In this document: positions 44,075-52,572 of the stretch, one piece after another
How the letters are laid out: each line of letters starts with the position of its first letter
How positions within the stretch are numbered: the stretch's first letter is position 1
Assembly (NCBI RefSeq): GCF_030758415.1
Contig: NZ_CP132334.1
Location: 372,001-436,000, forward strand
DNA: 64,000 nucleotides
Direction of reading: 5' to 3'
Source of the DNA: Parvularcula sp. IMCC14364
GTDB lineage: Bacteria > Pseudomonadota > Alphaproteobacteria > Caulobacterales > Parvularculaceae
Program-made: the position numbers and the translations under genes
Notes under the pieces: model-generated
Database searches by the model: none
Told to the model about the DNA's origin: nothing
What the model saw: the letters and a program-made list of their open reading frames with translations, nothing else

Positions 44075-45019
44075 TCAGAAGCGCTTTGCAAGCGTTTGCA
44101 GCACAGTTGTTCTCGCGGTCCAGGCAGCCACAAGACAGGTCACAAGAGGGACGCTGAGCAAGTAGAAGAACAGACCGCCACCGCCGGAAAGGTCCGGCAG
44201 GAAATAGCCCGCATCAATGCGCGCGCCAAAGGCCAGCACGAGCACAAAAATACACGCGGCGGCAAGTATAACGCCTGCCATAGCCCCGCGCAGGCCCAGC
44301 ACCAGAAAACGCCGCTGCACTTCCAGTGCGATATATCTGTCCGTGGCCCCCACCAGATGCAGGACATCAACAATTTCCTTGTTGGCCGCCAGCCCGGCTT
44401 TGGTGGCAAAAATAATCACGACACAAACGGCCCCCATGATGAGGGCAAAGACGCCAAAGGCAAATATCTGCACTGTCCGGGCAGAAGCGGCCAGCGAGTC
44501 ATTCCAGGTCGAGTGATCGTCAATCGCAGCGCCGGGGGCGGCAACAGCCAGATCATCAGCAAGCCCATCAAGGTTTTGACGCAAGGCAGGGGTTACTTCC
44601 ATCTCAATAAGGCCGGGCACCGGCAGGCTCGCGGGCAGGTTGCTTGTGCCCAGCCATGGCTGGAGCAGCTCTACGGTTTCTTCCCGCGACAGGGCCCGTG
44701 CTGCCACAACCCCATCCGTATCGCGCAAAAATTCCATCGCCTTGCCGGTATCAGAGGCGATCGTGATGGCGTCCTGACCCTTGATCTGTACGGTAACAGA
44801 TCCGCGCAGGTCCGAGGTCCAGTCATCCGCCGCTTCACTGACAGCGAAAAAACCGGCCAGCGCCAGGCTGGCGAGAAAACAGATCACCATGATGACGGCC
44901 ACCAGTGGCGTTCCGGCGGCACCTGCCTCCGGCAGCAAGGGCGCCCGTTTCAGCCATGGCAGCAATTTCTCTGACGGCATGAGCGTTGTGCCGGTATCCG
45001 TTGTATCTTCCATCGCCAT
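44075..45019 (-). CDS. ftsX: Cell division protein FtsX
   Basis: 314 residues. Four membrane segments (about 40-60, 185-210, 235-262, 284-305) and a periplasmic domain between the first two, as in FtsX. The C-terminal cytoplasmic-proximal part has IVDVLHLVGATDRYIALEVQRRFL, typical of the family. With FtsE it forms an ABC-type mechanotransmitter that controls peptidoglycan hydrolases at the division site. The start overlaps the ftsE stop (TAATG). Confidence 0.93.
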   Translation of the reverse strand: MAMEDTTDTGTTLMPSEKLLPWLKRAPLLPEAGAAGTPLVAVIMVICFLASLALAGFFAVSEAADDWTSDLRGSVTVQIKGQDAITIASDTGKAMEFLRDTDGVVAARALSREETVELLQPWLGTSNLPASLPVPGLIEMEVTPALRQNLDGLADDLAVAAPGAAIDDHSTWNDSLAASARTVQIFAFGVFALIMGAVCVVIIFATKAGLAANKEIVDVLHLVGATDRYIALEVQRRFLVLGLRGAMAGVILAAACIFVLVLAFGARIDAGYFLPDLSGGGGLFFYLLSVPLVTCLVAAWTARTTVLQTLAKRF

Positions 45020-45783
45020 TATGAAGCCTGCCCCTGCAGGGAGATGGTCCCGTTTTGGTCATCTGCGGTTTCCGTGAGTTGCGCGCCCGCCCCGGACTGA
45101 TTCTCTTTAAGGGGGCCATGCAACGTCAGACGGCCCTCTTTCAGTCTGAGCACGCTTTTGCGCATCCGCCGCACCAGCGCGAGATCGTGGGTGGCAACGA
45201 TCACTGTCGTGCCAAGTTTGTTCAATTCAATGAGCAGACGCATGATCCGTTCGCCCATGATCGGGTCAACATTGCCGGTGGGCTCGTCCGCCAGGATCAG
45301 GTCAGGTTTGGATACGAGAGCGCGGGCGAGGGCCACGCGCTGTTTTTCACCACCGGAAAGTGTTTGTGGCAGGGCGTCCATCTTGGTGCCCAGTCCCACC
45401 CAGGTTAACAATTCGGTTACGTCTTGCCCGTACTCCTTTTGGTTAACACCTGCGACCCGCATGGGCAGCGCAGCATTCTCATAGGCCGTGAGATGATCGA
45501 GCAGACGGAATTCCTGAAACACCACACCGATGCGACGGCGCATATGCGGCAGATCGTCTCGTGGCACCGTGCCGACATCAGTGCCGAACAGTTCCAGTGC
45601 GCCGCTGGTCGGCTTGTGCGCGAGATACATCATCTTGAGGAGCGAGGTCTTGCCAGCGCCGGACGGTCCCGTGAGGAAACGGAAGTCACCATCCCGAATG
45701 ATGAGATTCAGATCTTTCAGAATGTCCAGATGCCCGTCATAGGACAGGCAGGCATTCTTGAATTGGACGATTGGCTCTACCAT
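45019..45783 (-). CDS. ftsE: Cell division ATP-binding protein FtsE
   Basis: 254 residues. Walker [13 protein letters not shown]-loop [18 protein letters not shown], signature [15 protein letters not shown], Walker [13 protein letters not shown] and the H-loop ATHDLALV are all intact. The C-terminus has 25 extra polar residues beyond the usual end. The ATG at 45783 is chosen over TTG and GTG just upstream. Divergent from the zinc-ribbon gene. Confidence 0.95.
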   Translation of the reverse strand: MVEPIVQFKNACLSYDGHLDILKDLNLIIRDGDFRFLTGPSGAGKTSLLKMMYLAHKPTSGALELFGTDVGTVPRDDLPHMRRRIGVVFQEFRLLDHLTAYENAALPMRVAGVNQKEYGQDVTELLTWVGLGTKMDALPQTLSGGEKQRVALARALVSKPDLILADEPTGNVDPIMGERIMRLLIELNKLGTTVIVATHDLALVRRMRKSVLRLKEGRLTLHGPLKENQSGAGAQLTETADDQNGTISLQGQAS

Positions 45784-45845
45784 CACTCTCAAACCGGCTT
45801 TTTACACGCCGCATACAACCCTGATTCTGGGCGAGGGCAGAGAAC

Positions 45846-47132
45846 ATGCTGCTGATCTGCCCATCTTGTTCTACACATTATGAAGTTGCGCCTGACAGGA
45901 TTCCGTCTGATGGCCGGTCTGTCAAATGTGCTTCCTGTGATCATGTCTGGAATGCGGGCGCTGCGCCGCAGGCTGCATCGGCATCTTCAGGACCGCGCAA
46001 TGGTTCTGAGTCCCATGTGACAGGCAGAACCCCCTTTTCCCGCCCGCTCAGCACGGCACGCGGCGGCGCTGCACTGGCGGCCCTTTTTGATCATCACGAT
46101 CTTGCCGAAGAAGAGCAGATCATTGAAGGAAAATGTGAGCCTGTATCGAATGTCCGGGCGCTGGTGACCATTGACCAGCAACTGGAAGAGGCGCTCGGCT
46201 CTGGCCAGATAGCGCGCCTGATAGAGCAGCAAAAATCCGGCGAAGCTGTAGCTTCCCCGTTTCACGATGAGCTTTCTGCCCTGAAACAGGAGAACCCGGC
46301 GCTTGAGTCCCTGTTGCAAAACAGTCAGCAGGCGTCTTTCCGGCCTGATCAGGGGGGGGGGCATCAGCGTGGGCCGCTTTCCGGTGCCGCGGCAGGTCTG
46401 GTTGCTGTCATCAGCAGAATAGGGGTGCTCTTCGACACGCATATTGCAGAGCGCTTTTTTGATCGGGCCGGCCCTGTTGGCAAGGTTGTGACGCCCGGCG
46501 ACCTGAAGGTATCTGAATGGCGCCACCAACAGCGCCGCAAAGCCCTGAACAAACTCACGCCGCTGCGGCTGCTGGGCTGGACCCTGTGGGCGAATGCTTG
46601 TGTTGCGCTGGGGGCAGGCCCCGTGGTCTGGCGCGATAATATTATGACCATCTGGCCTGAAACGACGGGCTTTTACGCCGCTGCCGGTCTGGCAGACGGG
46701 ATTGACCCGGTTGCGGTGGTCAATACAGATTTTCGCTACGCTCTGTCAGATCAGGGCGCTGTGATCGAATTGACAGGGTCACTGCAACACCAGGGGGACA
46801 CACCCTTGAGAACACCGCTGATTCGCGCGGAAGCTCGCGGCGAGGGCGGAGAAGTGCTCACAACCTGGGTCTTCCGGCCTTCCGGCCCGCGTCAGATGCT
46901 GCCCCAGATGGAGGTGCCATTCATGACGCGCAGTCTTGCGCCGGAAGGCACGGCCCGGATTGCTGTCAGTATTGTGTCTGAAAAAGACCGTGTGCTGATT
47001 GAGCAGGCAACTGGCGCACAGGTATTGCAGGAAGGGGAGGATGGACAATCGTTCTATCTTCAGCGTACCACATCAGGCTGGAACAGCACTGACGAGGTAT
47101 CCGCGCCTGCGCCGCGCCAGCAGGAGCGATGA
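45846..47132 (+). CDS. MJ0042-type zinc-ribbon protein with a membrane segment and a G10 tract
   Basis: 428 residues. Residues 3-40 are a zinc ribbon (CPSCSTHYEVAPDRIPSDGRS then CASCDHVW). A long low-complexity middle is followed by a hydrophobic segment near 240-265 and a beta-rich C-terminal domain (ELTGSLQHQGDTPLRTPLIRAEARG), as in DUF3426-like proteins. Genes of this build next to ftsE are common in alphaproteobacteria; the function is unknown. Bases 46352-46361 are ten G in a row in the coding frame, within the linker. It ends 7 bases before hpt. Confidence 0.83.
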   Translation: MLLICPSCSTHYEVAPDRIPSDGRSVKCASCDHVWNAGAAPQAASASSGPRNGSESHVTGRTPFSRPLSTARGGAALAALFDHHDLAEEEQIIEGKCEPVSNVRALVTIDQQLEEALGSGQIARLIEQQKSGEAVASPFHDELSALKQENPALESLLQNSQQASFRPDQGGGHQRGPLSGAAAGLVAVISRIGVLFDTHIAERFFDRAGPVGKVVTPGDLKVSEWRHQQRRKALNKLTPLRLLGWTLWANACVALGAGPVVWRDNIMTIWPETTGFYAAAGLADGIDPVAVVNTDFRYALSDQGAVIELTGSLQHQGDTPLRTPLIRAEARGEGGEVLTTWVFRPSGPRQMLPQMEVPFMTRSLAPEGTARIAVSIVSEKDRVLIEQATGAQVLQEGEDGQSFYLQRTTSGWNSTDEVSAPAPRQQER

Positions 47133-47139
47133 AGGGCCC

Positions 47140-47655
47140 ATGAAGACACTCTATTCAGAAGCTGATATTGCACGTCGCATCACGGCACTGGGTGAAGAAA
47201 TCGCCGGGCATTATCAGGGCGCGTTTACGCTGGCCCCGATTCTCACAGGTGGATTTGTTCTGGGGGCTGATCTTGCCAGAGCAGTATACAGGGCAGGCGG
47301 CGATGCCAAGATCGATTTTCTTCAGCTTGCCAGCTATGGCACTGCCCAGACTTCTTCGGGCGTGGTCAAACTGATCAAGGATTTCAACCGCCCGGTGGAA
47401 GGCGAGCGGATATTGCTGGTTGATGATGTGCTGGATTCGGGCCGCAGTCTGTATTTTGCCAGCAAGATGCTGGAAGATCGGGGCGCTGCTGATGTCAAGA
47501 TCTGCGTCGCTGTGGACAAGAAGTCGAAACGTGCCGAGCAGGTCACAGCCGACTTCGTGGCGTTCGAGACCGACGCAGACGCCTTTCTGGTCGGGTACGG
47601 CATGGACAACGCGGAATTCAAGCGCGGCCTGCCGGATATTTGTCTGGTGGAATAA
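47140..47655 (+). CDS. hpt: Hypoxanthine phosphoribosyltransferase
   Basis: 171 residues. The PRPP-binding motif is ILLVDDVLDSGRSL; ILTGGFVLGADLARAV is the N-terminal loop and VGYGMDNAEFKRGLPDI the C-terminal base-binding part. It salvages hypoxanthine (and maybe guanine) to nucleotides. The frame is open upstream inside the zinc-ribbon gene; the ATG at 47140, with GAAGG before it, is the family start. Confidence 0.95.
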   Translation: MKTLYSEADIARRITALGEEIAGHYQGAFTLAPILTGGFVLGADLARAVYRAGGDAKIDFLQLASYGTAQTSSGVVKLIKDFNRPVEGERILLVDDVLDSGRSLYFASKMLEDRGAADVKICVAVDKKSKRAEQVTADFVAFETDADAFLVGYGMDNAEFKRGLPDICLVE

Positions 47656-47672
47656 ACCGCTCCGCTGACATC

Positions 47673-47694
47673 GCGGTGAGGGTTACCTCACCGC
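47673..47694 (+). terminator. Hairpin between hpt and the converging secreted-protein gene
   Basis: A perfect 9-bp stem (GCGGTGAGG with CCTCACCGC) and a GTTA loop lie 17 bases after the hpt stop. There is no T run, so termination is likely but weak or Rho-assisted. Confidence 0.55.
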
Positions 47695-47712
47695 CTGCCA
47701 CAGAGTTCAGCC

Positions 47713-48186
47713 TTAAAGCGCGCTCAGCAACTCATCGTTGAAGCTGGAAAGATAGTCGAAGGTGACAACGTCATTATTCACTGCAAAGCTTTCGCAGGCC
47801 ATATTGGCAGAGTCCTTGAACTCCTGATAGTTGCCATACTGGGCTGCATTGCCAAAATGCCATGTCATGTCAGTCGTCAGAATTGACAGATCGTCGTCAC
47901 TACCACTGAATTTACTGCGATATGCTGTAAACATGGTCTGTGCGTGTTCTTCGATCACTTCGCTATACGCTGTTTTCTGCTCGCTGAACTCCGCCATGGC
48001 TTTGAGGTCAGCCGCGTAGAAAGCGGTGCAGAGCGGTACAGCCTGAGACTTACCGGACTCTGTGAACGCATAGATACATTCGCCGTTATTCGCCACTGGC
48101 CACGCTTCATGCTCATAGTCATCAGCGGCAGCGGCACCAACCAGCGCAACCGATACAGCTGCAAAACTTGTGAAAACTTTCAACAT
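47713..48186 (-). CDS. Small periplasmic protein of unknown function
   Basis: 157 residues from the ATG at 48186, which has GGAGG 6 bases upstream and opens a signal peptide ending AAAADD. The mature part is acidic and helical with three cysteines (GECIY, PLCTAF, MACESF). No family is recognised. Monocistronic. Confidence 0.65.
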   Translation of the reverse strand: MLKVFTSFAAVSVALVGAAAADDYEHEAWPVANNGECIYAFTESGKSQAVPLCTAFYAADLKAMAEFSEQKTAYSEVIEEHAQTMFTAYRSKFSGSDDDLSILTTDMTWHFGNAAQYGNYQEFKDSANMACESFAVNNDVVTFDYLSSFNDELLSAL

Positions 48187-48348
48187 ACTAAACCTCCGCA
48201 AGGAACTAAGTGTCCCCATCATGCAGCCAGTACATTATCCGATTTTCCGGGGCGCTCAACCCTGCAAAATAACCTCTTTTCAGCCACATTTCGCTGAATG
48301 ACAGGCAAAACAAGGATTTAGGTGGTTAATATGCCCGCAAAAAAAATC

Positions 48349-48390
48349 CAAAAAAAAGCCCGGCCCCGAGTAGACCCCGTGAGCCGGGCT
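48349..48390 (-). terminator. Minus-strand terminator after an outer-membrane protein remnant
   Basis: AGCCCGGC (48357-48364) pairs with GCCGGGCT (48383-48390); on the minus strand it is followed by a run of about eight T. Confidence 0.8.
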
Positions 48391-48414
48391 GGATCAGATA
48401 CTTCAGATCAGGAA

Positions 48415-48552
48415 TCAGAAGTCATTACGCCAGAAAACGAGCAATGAGGTGTTGCCATACGATGCTTCGATCGTGTCGCTACCACTTGTAAATTCGACAT
48501 CTTCGGTCGCAAAATAGCTTACCTCAGCGCCGATGACCGCTTGGGGTAACAA
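48415..48552 (-). pseudogene. C-terminal remnant of an outer-membrane beta-barrel protein
   Basis: A 45-residue frame (no good start; TTG at most) reads GAEVSYFATEDVEF, then SYGNTSLLVFWRNDF and stop. Alternating hydrophobic residues and a terminal phenylalanine are the marks of the last strand of a porin-type barrel, and a proper terminator follows. The upstream gene body is absent. It is best explained as the 3' leftover of a deleted porin-like gene. Confidence 0.45.
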
Positions 48553-48674
48553 TCCCCCAGTACAGGGTAAAAAACAACAGCCGGTGAGAGGCTCATTTTC
48601 CGGTGCTGCTTGTCGCGGCGGTTATTCTCAGGCTATCGTCAGCCCCAGCGGGCATGAAGCTCGATGGGGGTGGT

Positions 48675-49888
48675 ATGATGCGCTATTTTTATGGTTTTAT
48701 CGGTGTGCTGTTTTTACTGGTTGCCAGTCTTTATGTCGCCCACATCACCTCTCCCGATCCAACGCATAACCCGGCAAGTCTTGAGGACGAACCTCTGGAA
48801 GCCGGATTGGCCCCGATTGATCAGGCGATCACGCTTGCCCAGTATGAGACAGAAGCAGGCGCCATCGGCACACTTCTGGTGACTGATTTCGACGGGCAGA
48901 GTGTGAGGGGGATCGCTTTGACCGCGCTGGGCGCGCCGCTAACTACAGATCCTTTTGAAGCATTTGCGGCTGTTGATCTGGAAAATCTCTCTCTCCCAGC
49001 CTCCGGCGTGTTTGAGATGACGGTGCTGTCAATCAATGATGTTCTGCCATCAGGCCCGCGCGGCAACAGACATATTGGTATCGGCACGAATTTTCCGGAA
49101 CACGCAGAAGAATCCTCCAGTGACGGTGTTTTCAACTTTCCGAAATTCGGGGCCGCCACGCCAGCAAGAACGCGCGTCAGTGCGCCAGCCGACGGTCTTT
49201 TGGATTATGAAGTGGAGCTGTGTGTGCGTTTTGACCGGCCGATCAGGTCGCTGGCGGATTTTGATGCGGCAGTGAAGGGATTGTTTCTGTGTGCGGACTT
49301 TACGGATCGGATTGCCCTTGTGCAATTGGCAGATCCCGACAATCTCGATTCCGGCTATGGATTCAGCGATGCGAAAAGCGGGGAAGGGTTCTTCCCCACA
49401 GGCCCTTTCCTGGTGATCCCGAAAGACCTGGCAGCGTTCGTGAAAGAAACCCGCATGACCACGACATATAATGGCGCGCCGCGCCAGGTAATGGCGCGCC
49501 GCGCCAGGATGCGCGCGGTGGCGAGATGACGCTTGATTTCCGGCAACTGACGGAGAAAGTGCTCGCTGATATGTCGGAAGAGCGATTTTATTATCAGGGT
49601 GAGTTCTACAGACTGGCCCCCAAGGGCCGCATCGACGCTGATATGGCGTTGTTCTCCGGCACTGGCGAGGGCGTGATTTTCACGGCGCCCGCCCGTCATG
49701 ATTACACTGATATTATCCTCGGTTATCTCAAGCAGGGGGGGCCCTTTGGTGAGGCTGATCTCGACAGTTTCGGCAAGGAGAAATTTATCGAGAACGAACT
49801 GGCAGGCGGTCACTTCCTGCAACCGGGTGATACAGTGACATACCGGGCTTCAGGTCTTGGCGAGATTGTCGTTGGTGTAACAGATTAG
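48675..49888 (+). pseudogene. Fumarylacetoacetate-hydrolase-family gene split by a 20-bp tandem duplication
   Basis: The first frame (48675-49529) has an N-terminal membrane segment (FYGFIGVLFLLVASLYVAHI), then FAH motifs: GIGTNFPEHAEE, LLDYEVELCVRFDRP and GYGFSDAKSGEGFFPTGPF. The second frame (ATG at 49526 to 49888) continues with MTLDFRQLTEKVL and ends in LQPGDTVTYRASGLGEIVVG. Removing one copy of the 20-bp duplicate (49469-49488/49489-49508) joins both frames into one protein reading YNGAPRQDARGGEMTLDF. The two frames overlap by ATGA, so both parts could still be made. The family cleaves C-C bonds in diketo acids; a membrane anchor is unusual for it. Confidence 0.85.
49469..49508 (+). repeat. 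20-bp perfect tandem duplication causing a frameshift
   Basis: TAATGGCGCGCCGCGCCAGG occurs twice back to back. Since 20 is not a multiple of three it shifts the frame of the surrounding FAH gene. The unit contains the palindrome GGCGCGCC. Confidence 0.95.
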
Positions 49889-49984
49889 GCTCAAAACCCA
49901 ATCAGCGTGACCGGGATTGGCCCTTTCTTGCCGTAACGGCTCATCAAGTGAATGTCCGATTTCTGTTTGCAACGAGACTTAGCC

Positions 49985-50002
49985 AAGGCTCAGCGCCTTT
50001 TT
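49985..50002 (+). terminator. Possible weak terminator after the FAH gene
   Basis: A short stem AAGGC/GCCTT with a 5-base loop is followed by TTT. The stem is too short to be sure. Confidence 0.35.
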
Positions 50003-50087
50003 GTCACTATATTTTCGAAGGGTCTTCCAGAATTGTCGATCCGGAAACGAGATGCTATGGTCTGCTTGAAGAGCGTGGGGCGAATCA

Positions 50088-50996
50088 ATGGCGGGGAATA
50101 ACACAGCTTCTACAGCGGCAGGCCGCACAGCGATCATCACGGTGCATGGGACGGGGGATACCGAGCCCGGGCCGGACGGCGAGAAATGGTGGCAGCGGGG
50201 CTCGGAGTTTTCAGGCTGGCTGATTGAGGAGTTATCGGCGCGGGGCATCGAAGCGGATATTCATCCGCTGATCTGGACGGGCGCCAATAGCGCCACGGCG
50301 CGGGAGGATGCGTCCCGGGCGCTTGATAGGCAAGTGCGCAAACTCGCCAAAGAGTACGACAATGTGCATGTGATCGGCCACAGCCATGGCGGCAATGTGG
50401 CCAACGAGGCGGCGGCGATGCTGAACTGGCGCGGCGGGCGTGCGGACGTAAGGGGCCCACGGGACCGGCTGCGCTCCATCACGACCGTCGGGACGCCGTT
50501 CTTCCAGTCGGCGGTCAGCAACGCCGAACGCTTCGGCGCTTACGGCTTCGGCCTGATGGCGTTGGTGAGTGCTGCGCTCATCGCGATCCTGATTGCTGCG
50601 CCGAAATGGCTGCTTGGCTTTCTCACCGGCGAGGTCTGGTACGTCGATGAGGCGGGCGTCGAGACCTTTCAGTCTGCGTTGTCGTCCTGGCTCACCGCCG
50701 TCGGCGTCGCGGGCCTTATTGCGCTGATCTTCATTGTGCCTATTGCCTGGCGGGGCCTGATGCGGATCAGGCGCGCTGGACGGCGGCGCCCGAAAGCCGG
50801 TCTGTTCTCCATCTGGCACCCCCTGGATGAAGCGATTTCTTTCCTGCAGCGGGTGGAGACGCTCCCCATTGAGCCGTTTGCGCGGGGGTCGCTCTGGCGC
50901 GGCTCGCGGACGGGCGGGGTCCTCTGGGGCGTTCGGGCGGTCTTCGTTCTGCCTATTCTGGGCCTGATGGCGCTGGCGGCAGATTGGGGCCTGTAA
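50088..50996 (+). CDS. N-terminal part of an alpha/beta-hydrolase-FGE-sulfatase protein, ended by an in-frame TAA
   Basis: 302 residues. IITVHGTGDTEPGPDG and HVIGHSHGGNVANEAA (nucleophile serine in G-H-S-H-G) show an alpha/beta hydrolase of the lipase type. Hydrophobic segments follow at about 160-182, 208-228 and 280-298. The stop TAA at 50994 lies in the same frame as the next gene, and the codons between (RFLDQSPAYPPYGFG) look coding, so this was one protein of about 797 residues. It can act as a truncated hydrolase or be the front half of a broken gene. The catalytic Asp/His part lies beyond the stop. Confidence 0.75.
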   Translation: MAGNNTASTAAGRTAIITVHGTGDTEPGPDGEKWWQRGSEFSGWLIEELSARGIEADIHPLIWTGANSATAREDASRALDRQVRKLAKEYDNVHVIGHSHGGNVANEAAAMLNWRGGRADVRGPRDRLRSITTVGTPFFQSAVSNAERFGAYGFGLMALVSAALIAILIAAPKWLLGFLTGEVWYVDEAGVETFQSALSSWLTAVGVAGLIALIFIVPIAWRGLMRIRRAGRRRPKAGLFSIWHPLDEAISFLQRVETLPIEPFARGSLWRGSRTGGVLWGVRAVFVLPILGLMALAADWGL

Positions 50997-51050
50997 CGCT
51001 TTCTCGATCAGAGCCCGGCATATCCGCCCTATGGGTTCGGCCCTGCGCCA

Positions 51051-52481
51051 TTGGAAGCGATCGCGCAGCAGATGATCCTGTTCGGCGTCGCCGGCGCGCC
51101 CGTGGTGTTCGCTGCCGTCTATCTTCTCTATCGCGCCTTCGCCTTTGTCGTCCTTGAACAGCTTGGGCGAGGGCCGCTCAACCAGGCGGTCGGCGGCGCC
51201 ATGAAAGGCATCGCCTTCGGCAGGGACGGCGACCACAATCCGGGAAACGTTTCATCGCGCTCCCATCGTTTCGGCACGACGCCACTCATTCTCGACGGCG
51301 AACTCGCCGAGCGGATGACCGAAGCATCTGAAGAGGCGGCGCAACGTCTGTTCAGGAAGTACCGATCCGGGGCGTTCAACGTCGACGCTGATCAGAACGA
51401 GGTGTTGAGGAAGATCGCCGAGGACGCGATGACGTGGGACGCGTTGATCCACACGACCTATTTCGATCACCGCGAACTCGCCGAAGCCATTGCGGACCAC
51501 ACCACCGAGCGGCTCGAAGGGGATGAAGAAGCGGATGACAACCTGATCGCACCGGCGAAAAAGCACGAAGGCGAGACGTGGGCTGCGACCCTCGCCCGGA
51601 TCTCGCGCGGCTGGGCGGTCAGCCTTGGCGGCCTTGCTGTCGGTGTGGCGGCGCTTCTGGGCGCTGTTGCCTTCCTGGCGCTCAAAGCTGTGCCGATGGC
51701 CAATAATGATCACTTAGCGGACCAACGTGGCTTCATCCCGCCGCCAGCACCCTATGTAATAGGGGAGACTTTCAATGATTGCGACGTCTGTCCGGAATTG
51801 GTCGTTCTGCCGGGCGGGACGTTCTCGATGGGCTCGCCTAGCGGCGAACCAAAACGCAATCCCAACGAAGGCCCGATCCAGCGGGTGACCGTCCAGCCTT
51901 TTGCTGCCGGGCAGTATGAGGTCACCTTTTCGGAATGGGACGCCTGCGTCGCTGACGGTGGGTGCAATGGATATTCGCCATCAGATGAAGACTGGGGCCG
52001 CAGCGACCGCCCCGTCATCTTAGTTTCATGGCGCGATGCGCAGGCTTATATCGCTTGGCTCAACAGCAAGGTCGAAGGGGCGCCCTATCGCCTGCTGATG
52101 GAGCACGAATGGGAATATGCAGCGCGAGCGGGAACCACGACGCCGTACTGGTGGGGCGAAGAGGCGAGCGATGAATTTGCAAATTATGGCTGGAAAATTG
52201 GACGAACAATGCCGGTTGGCGGCTACCCGGCCAATCCGTTCGGTCTCCACGACATGCATGGCAATGTCTATGAATGGGTTCAGGATTGTTATCGGGGCAA
52301 TCCGGGGCCGTCGCCCGATGTTTCTGAAGGCGTAGGTAATACGGAGTGTCCGCGGGCGCTTCGCGGCGGCTCGTGGAGCAGCGGTCTACTGGACCTTCGC
52401 TCGGCCTATCGCTACCGGGACAACTCAGCCGCCCGGGTCGTGACACTCGGCTTCCGGATTGCCAGGACGCTTGAGCCTTAG
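51051..52481 (+). CDS. C-terminal part: hydrolase remainder, membrane segment and FGE-sulfatase (SUMF1/C-type-lectin-like) domain
   Basis: 476 residues from a TTG without clear ribosome binding site; it is in frame with 50088-50996. Residues 1-165 finish the hydrolase (DALIHTTYFDHRELAEAI). A membrane segment lies at about 188-215. Residues 240-475 are a formylglycine-generating-enzyme/sulfatase-modifying domain: MVLPGG-type start (VVLPGGTFSMGSP), YEVTFSEWDACV, PVILVSWRDAQAYIAWLN, RLLMEHEWEYAARAG and GNVYEWVQDCY. The end LRGGSW, LRSAYR, GFRIART is the pattern of retroelement-diversified variable proteins. The active-site cysteines of true FGE are not evident, so binding, not catalysis, is likely. 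Confidence 0.8.
   Translation: MEAIAQQMILFGVAGAPVVFAAVYLLYRAFAFVVLEQLGRGPLNQAVGGAMKGIAFGRDGDHNPGNVSSRSHRFGTTPLILDGELAERMTEASEEAAQRLFRKYRSGAFNVDADQNEVLRKIAEDAMTWDALIHTTYFDHRELAEAIADHTTERLEGDEEADDNLIAPAKKHEGETWAATLARISRGWAVSLGGLAVGVAALLGAVAFLALKAVPMANNDHLADQRGFIPPPAPYVIGETFNDCDVCPELVVLPGGTFSMGSPSGEPKRNPNEGPIQRVTVQPFAAGQYEVTFSEWDACVADGGCNGYSPSDEDWGRSDRPVILVSWRDAQAYIAWLNSKVEGAPYRLLMEHEWEYAARAGTTTPYWWGEEASDEFANYGWKIGRTMPVGGYPANPFGLHDMHGNVYEWVQDCYRGNPGPSPDVSEGVGNTECPRALRGGSWSSGLLDLRSAYRYRDNSAARVVTLGFRIARTLEP
52362..52481 (+). other. Variable-region-like 3' end of the FGE-sulfatase gene
   Basis: The final 39 codons run RGGSW, LRSAYR, R, GFRIART. The fixed residues are those kept in targets of diversity-generating retroelements, and the residues between them (S, S, G, L, L, D, Y, Y, D, S, V, V, T) are where adenine-rich AAY codons of a template would vary. 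No reverse transcriptase or template repeat is in this window, so assignment is by resemblance only. Confidence 0.45.
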
Positions 52482-52516
52482 GGCTCAACCTTACACCTTG
52501 GGTCTTTTCCCCTTTA

Positions 52517-52569
52517 CGGCTGGAAGGCCTTCGGCCTTCCAGCCGGGGTCTGGGGGCGTTAGCCCCCAG
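52517..52569 (+). terminator. Two strong hairpins after the FGE-sulfatase gene
   Basis: A perfect 13-bp stem with a 3-base loop (52517-52529 with 52533-52545), then an 8-bp stem (52550-52557 with 52562-52569, GTTA loop), followed by T-rich sequence. They may be a terminator or, given the gene before them, the hairpin found after variable regions of retroelement targets. The region 52482-52817 holds these, repeat copy B and the BlaI operator, with no gene. Confidence 0.7.
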
Positions 52570-52572
52570 TGA

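Noticed and set aside
44060-44974. 304-codon plus-strand open frame
   Set aside because: Antisense to ftsX, which is certain.
50232-51236. 334-codon minus-strand open frame
   Set aside because: Antisense to the hydrolase-FGE gene and rich in Arg/Pro/Gln; no domain.
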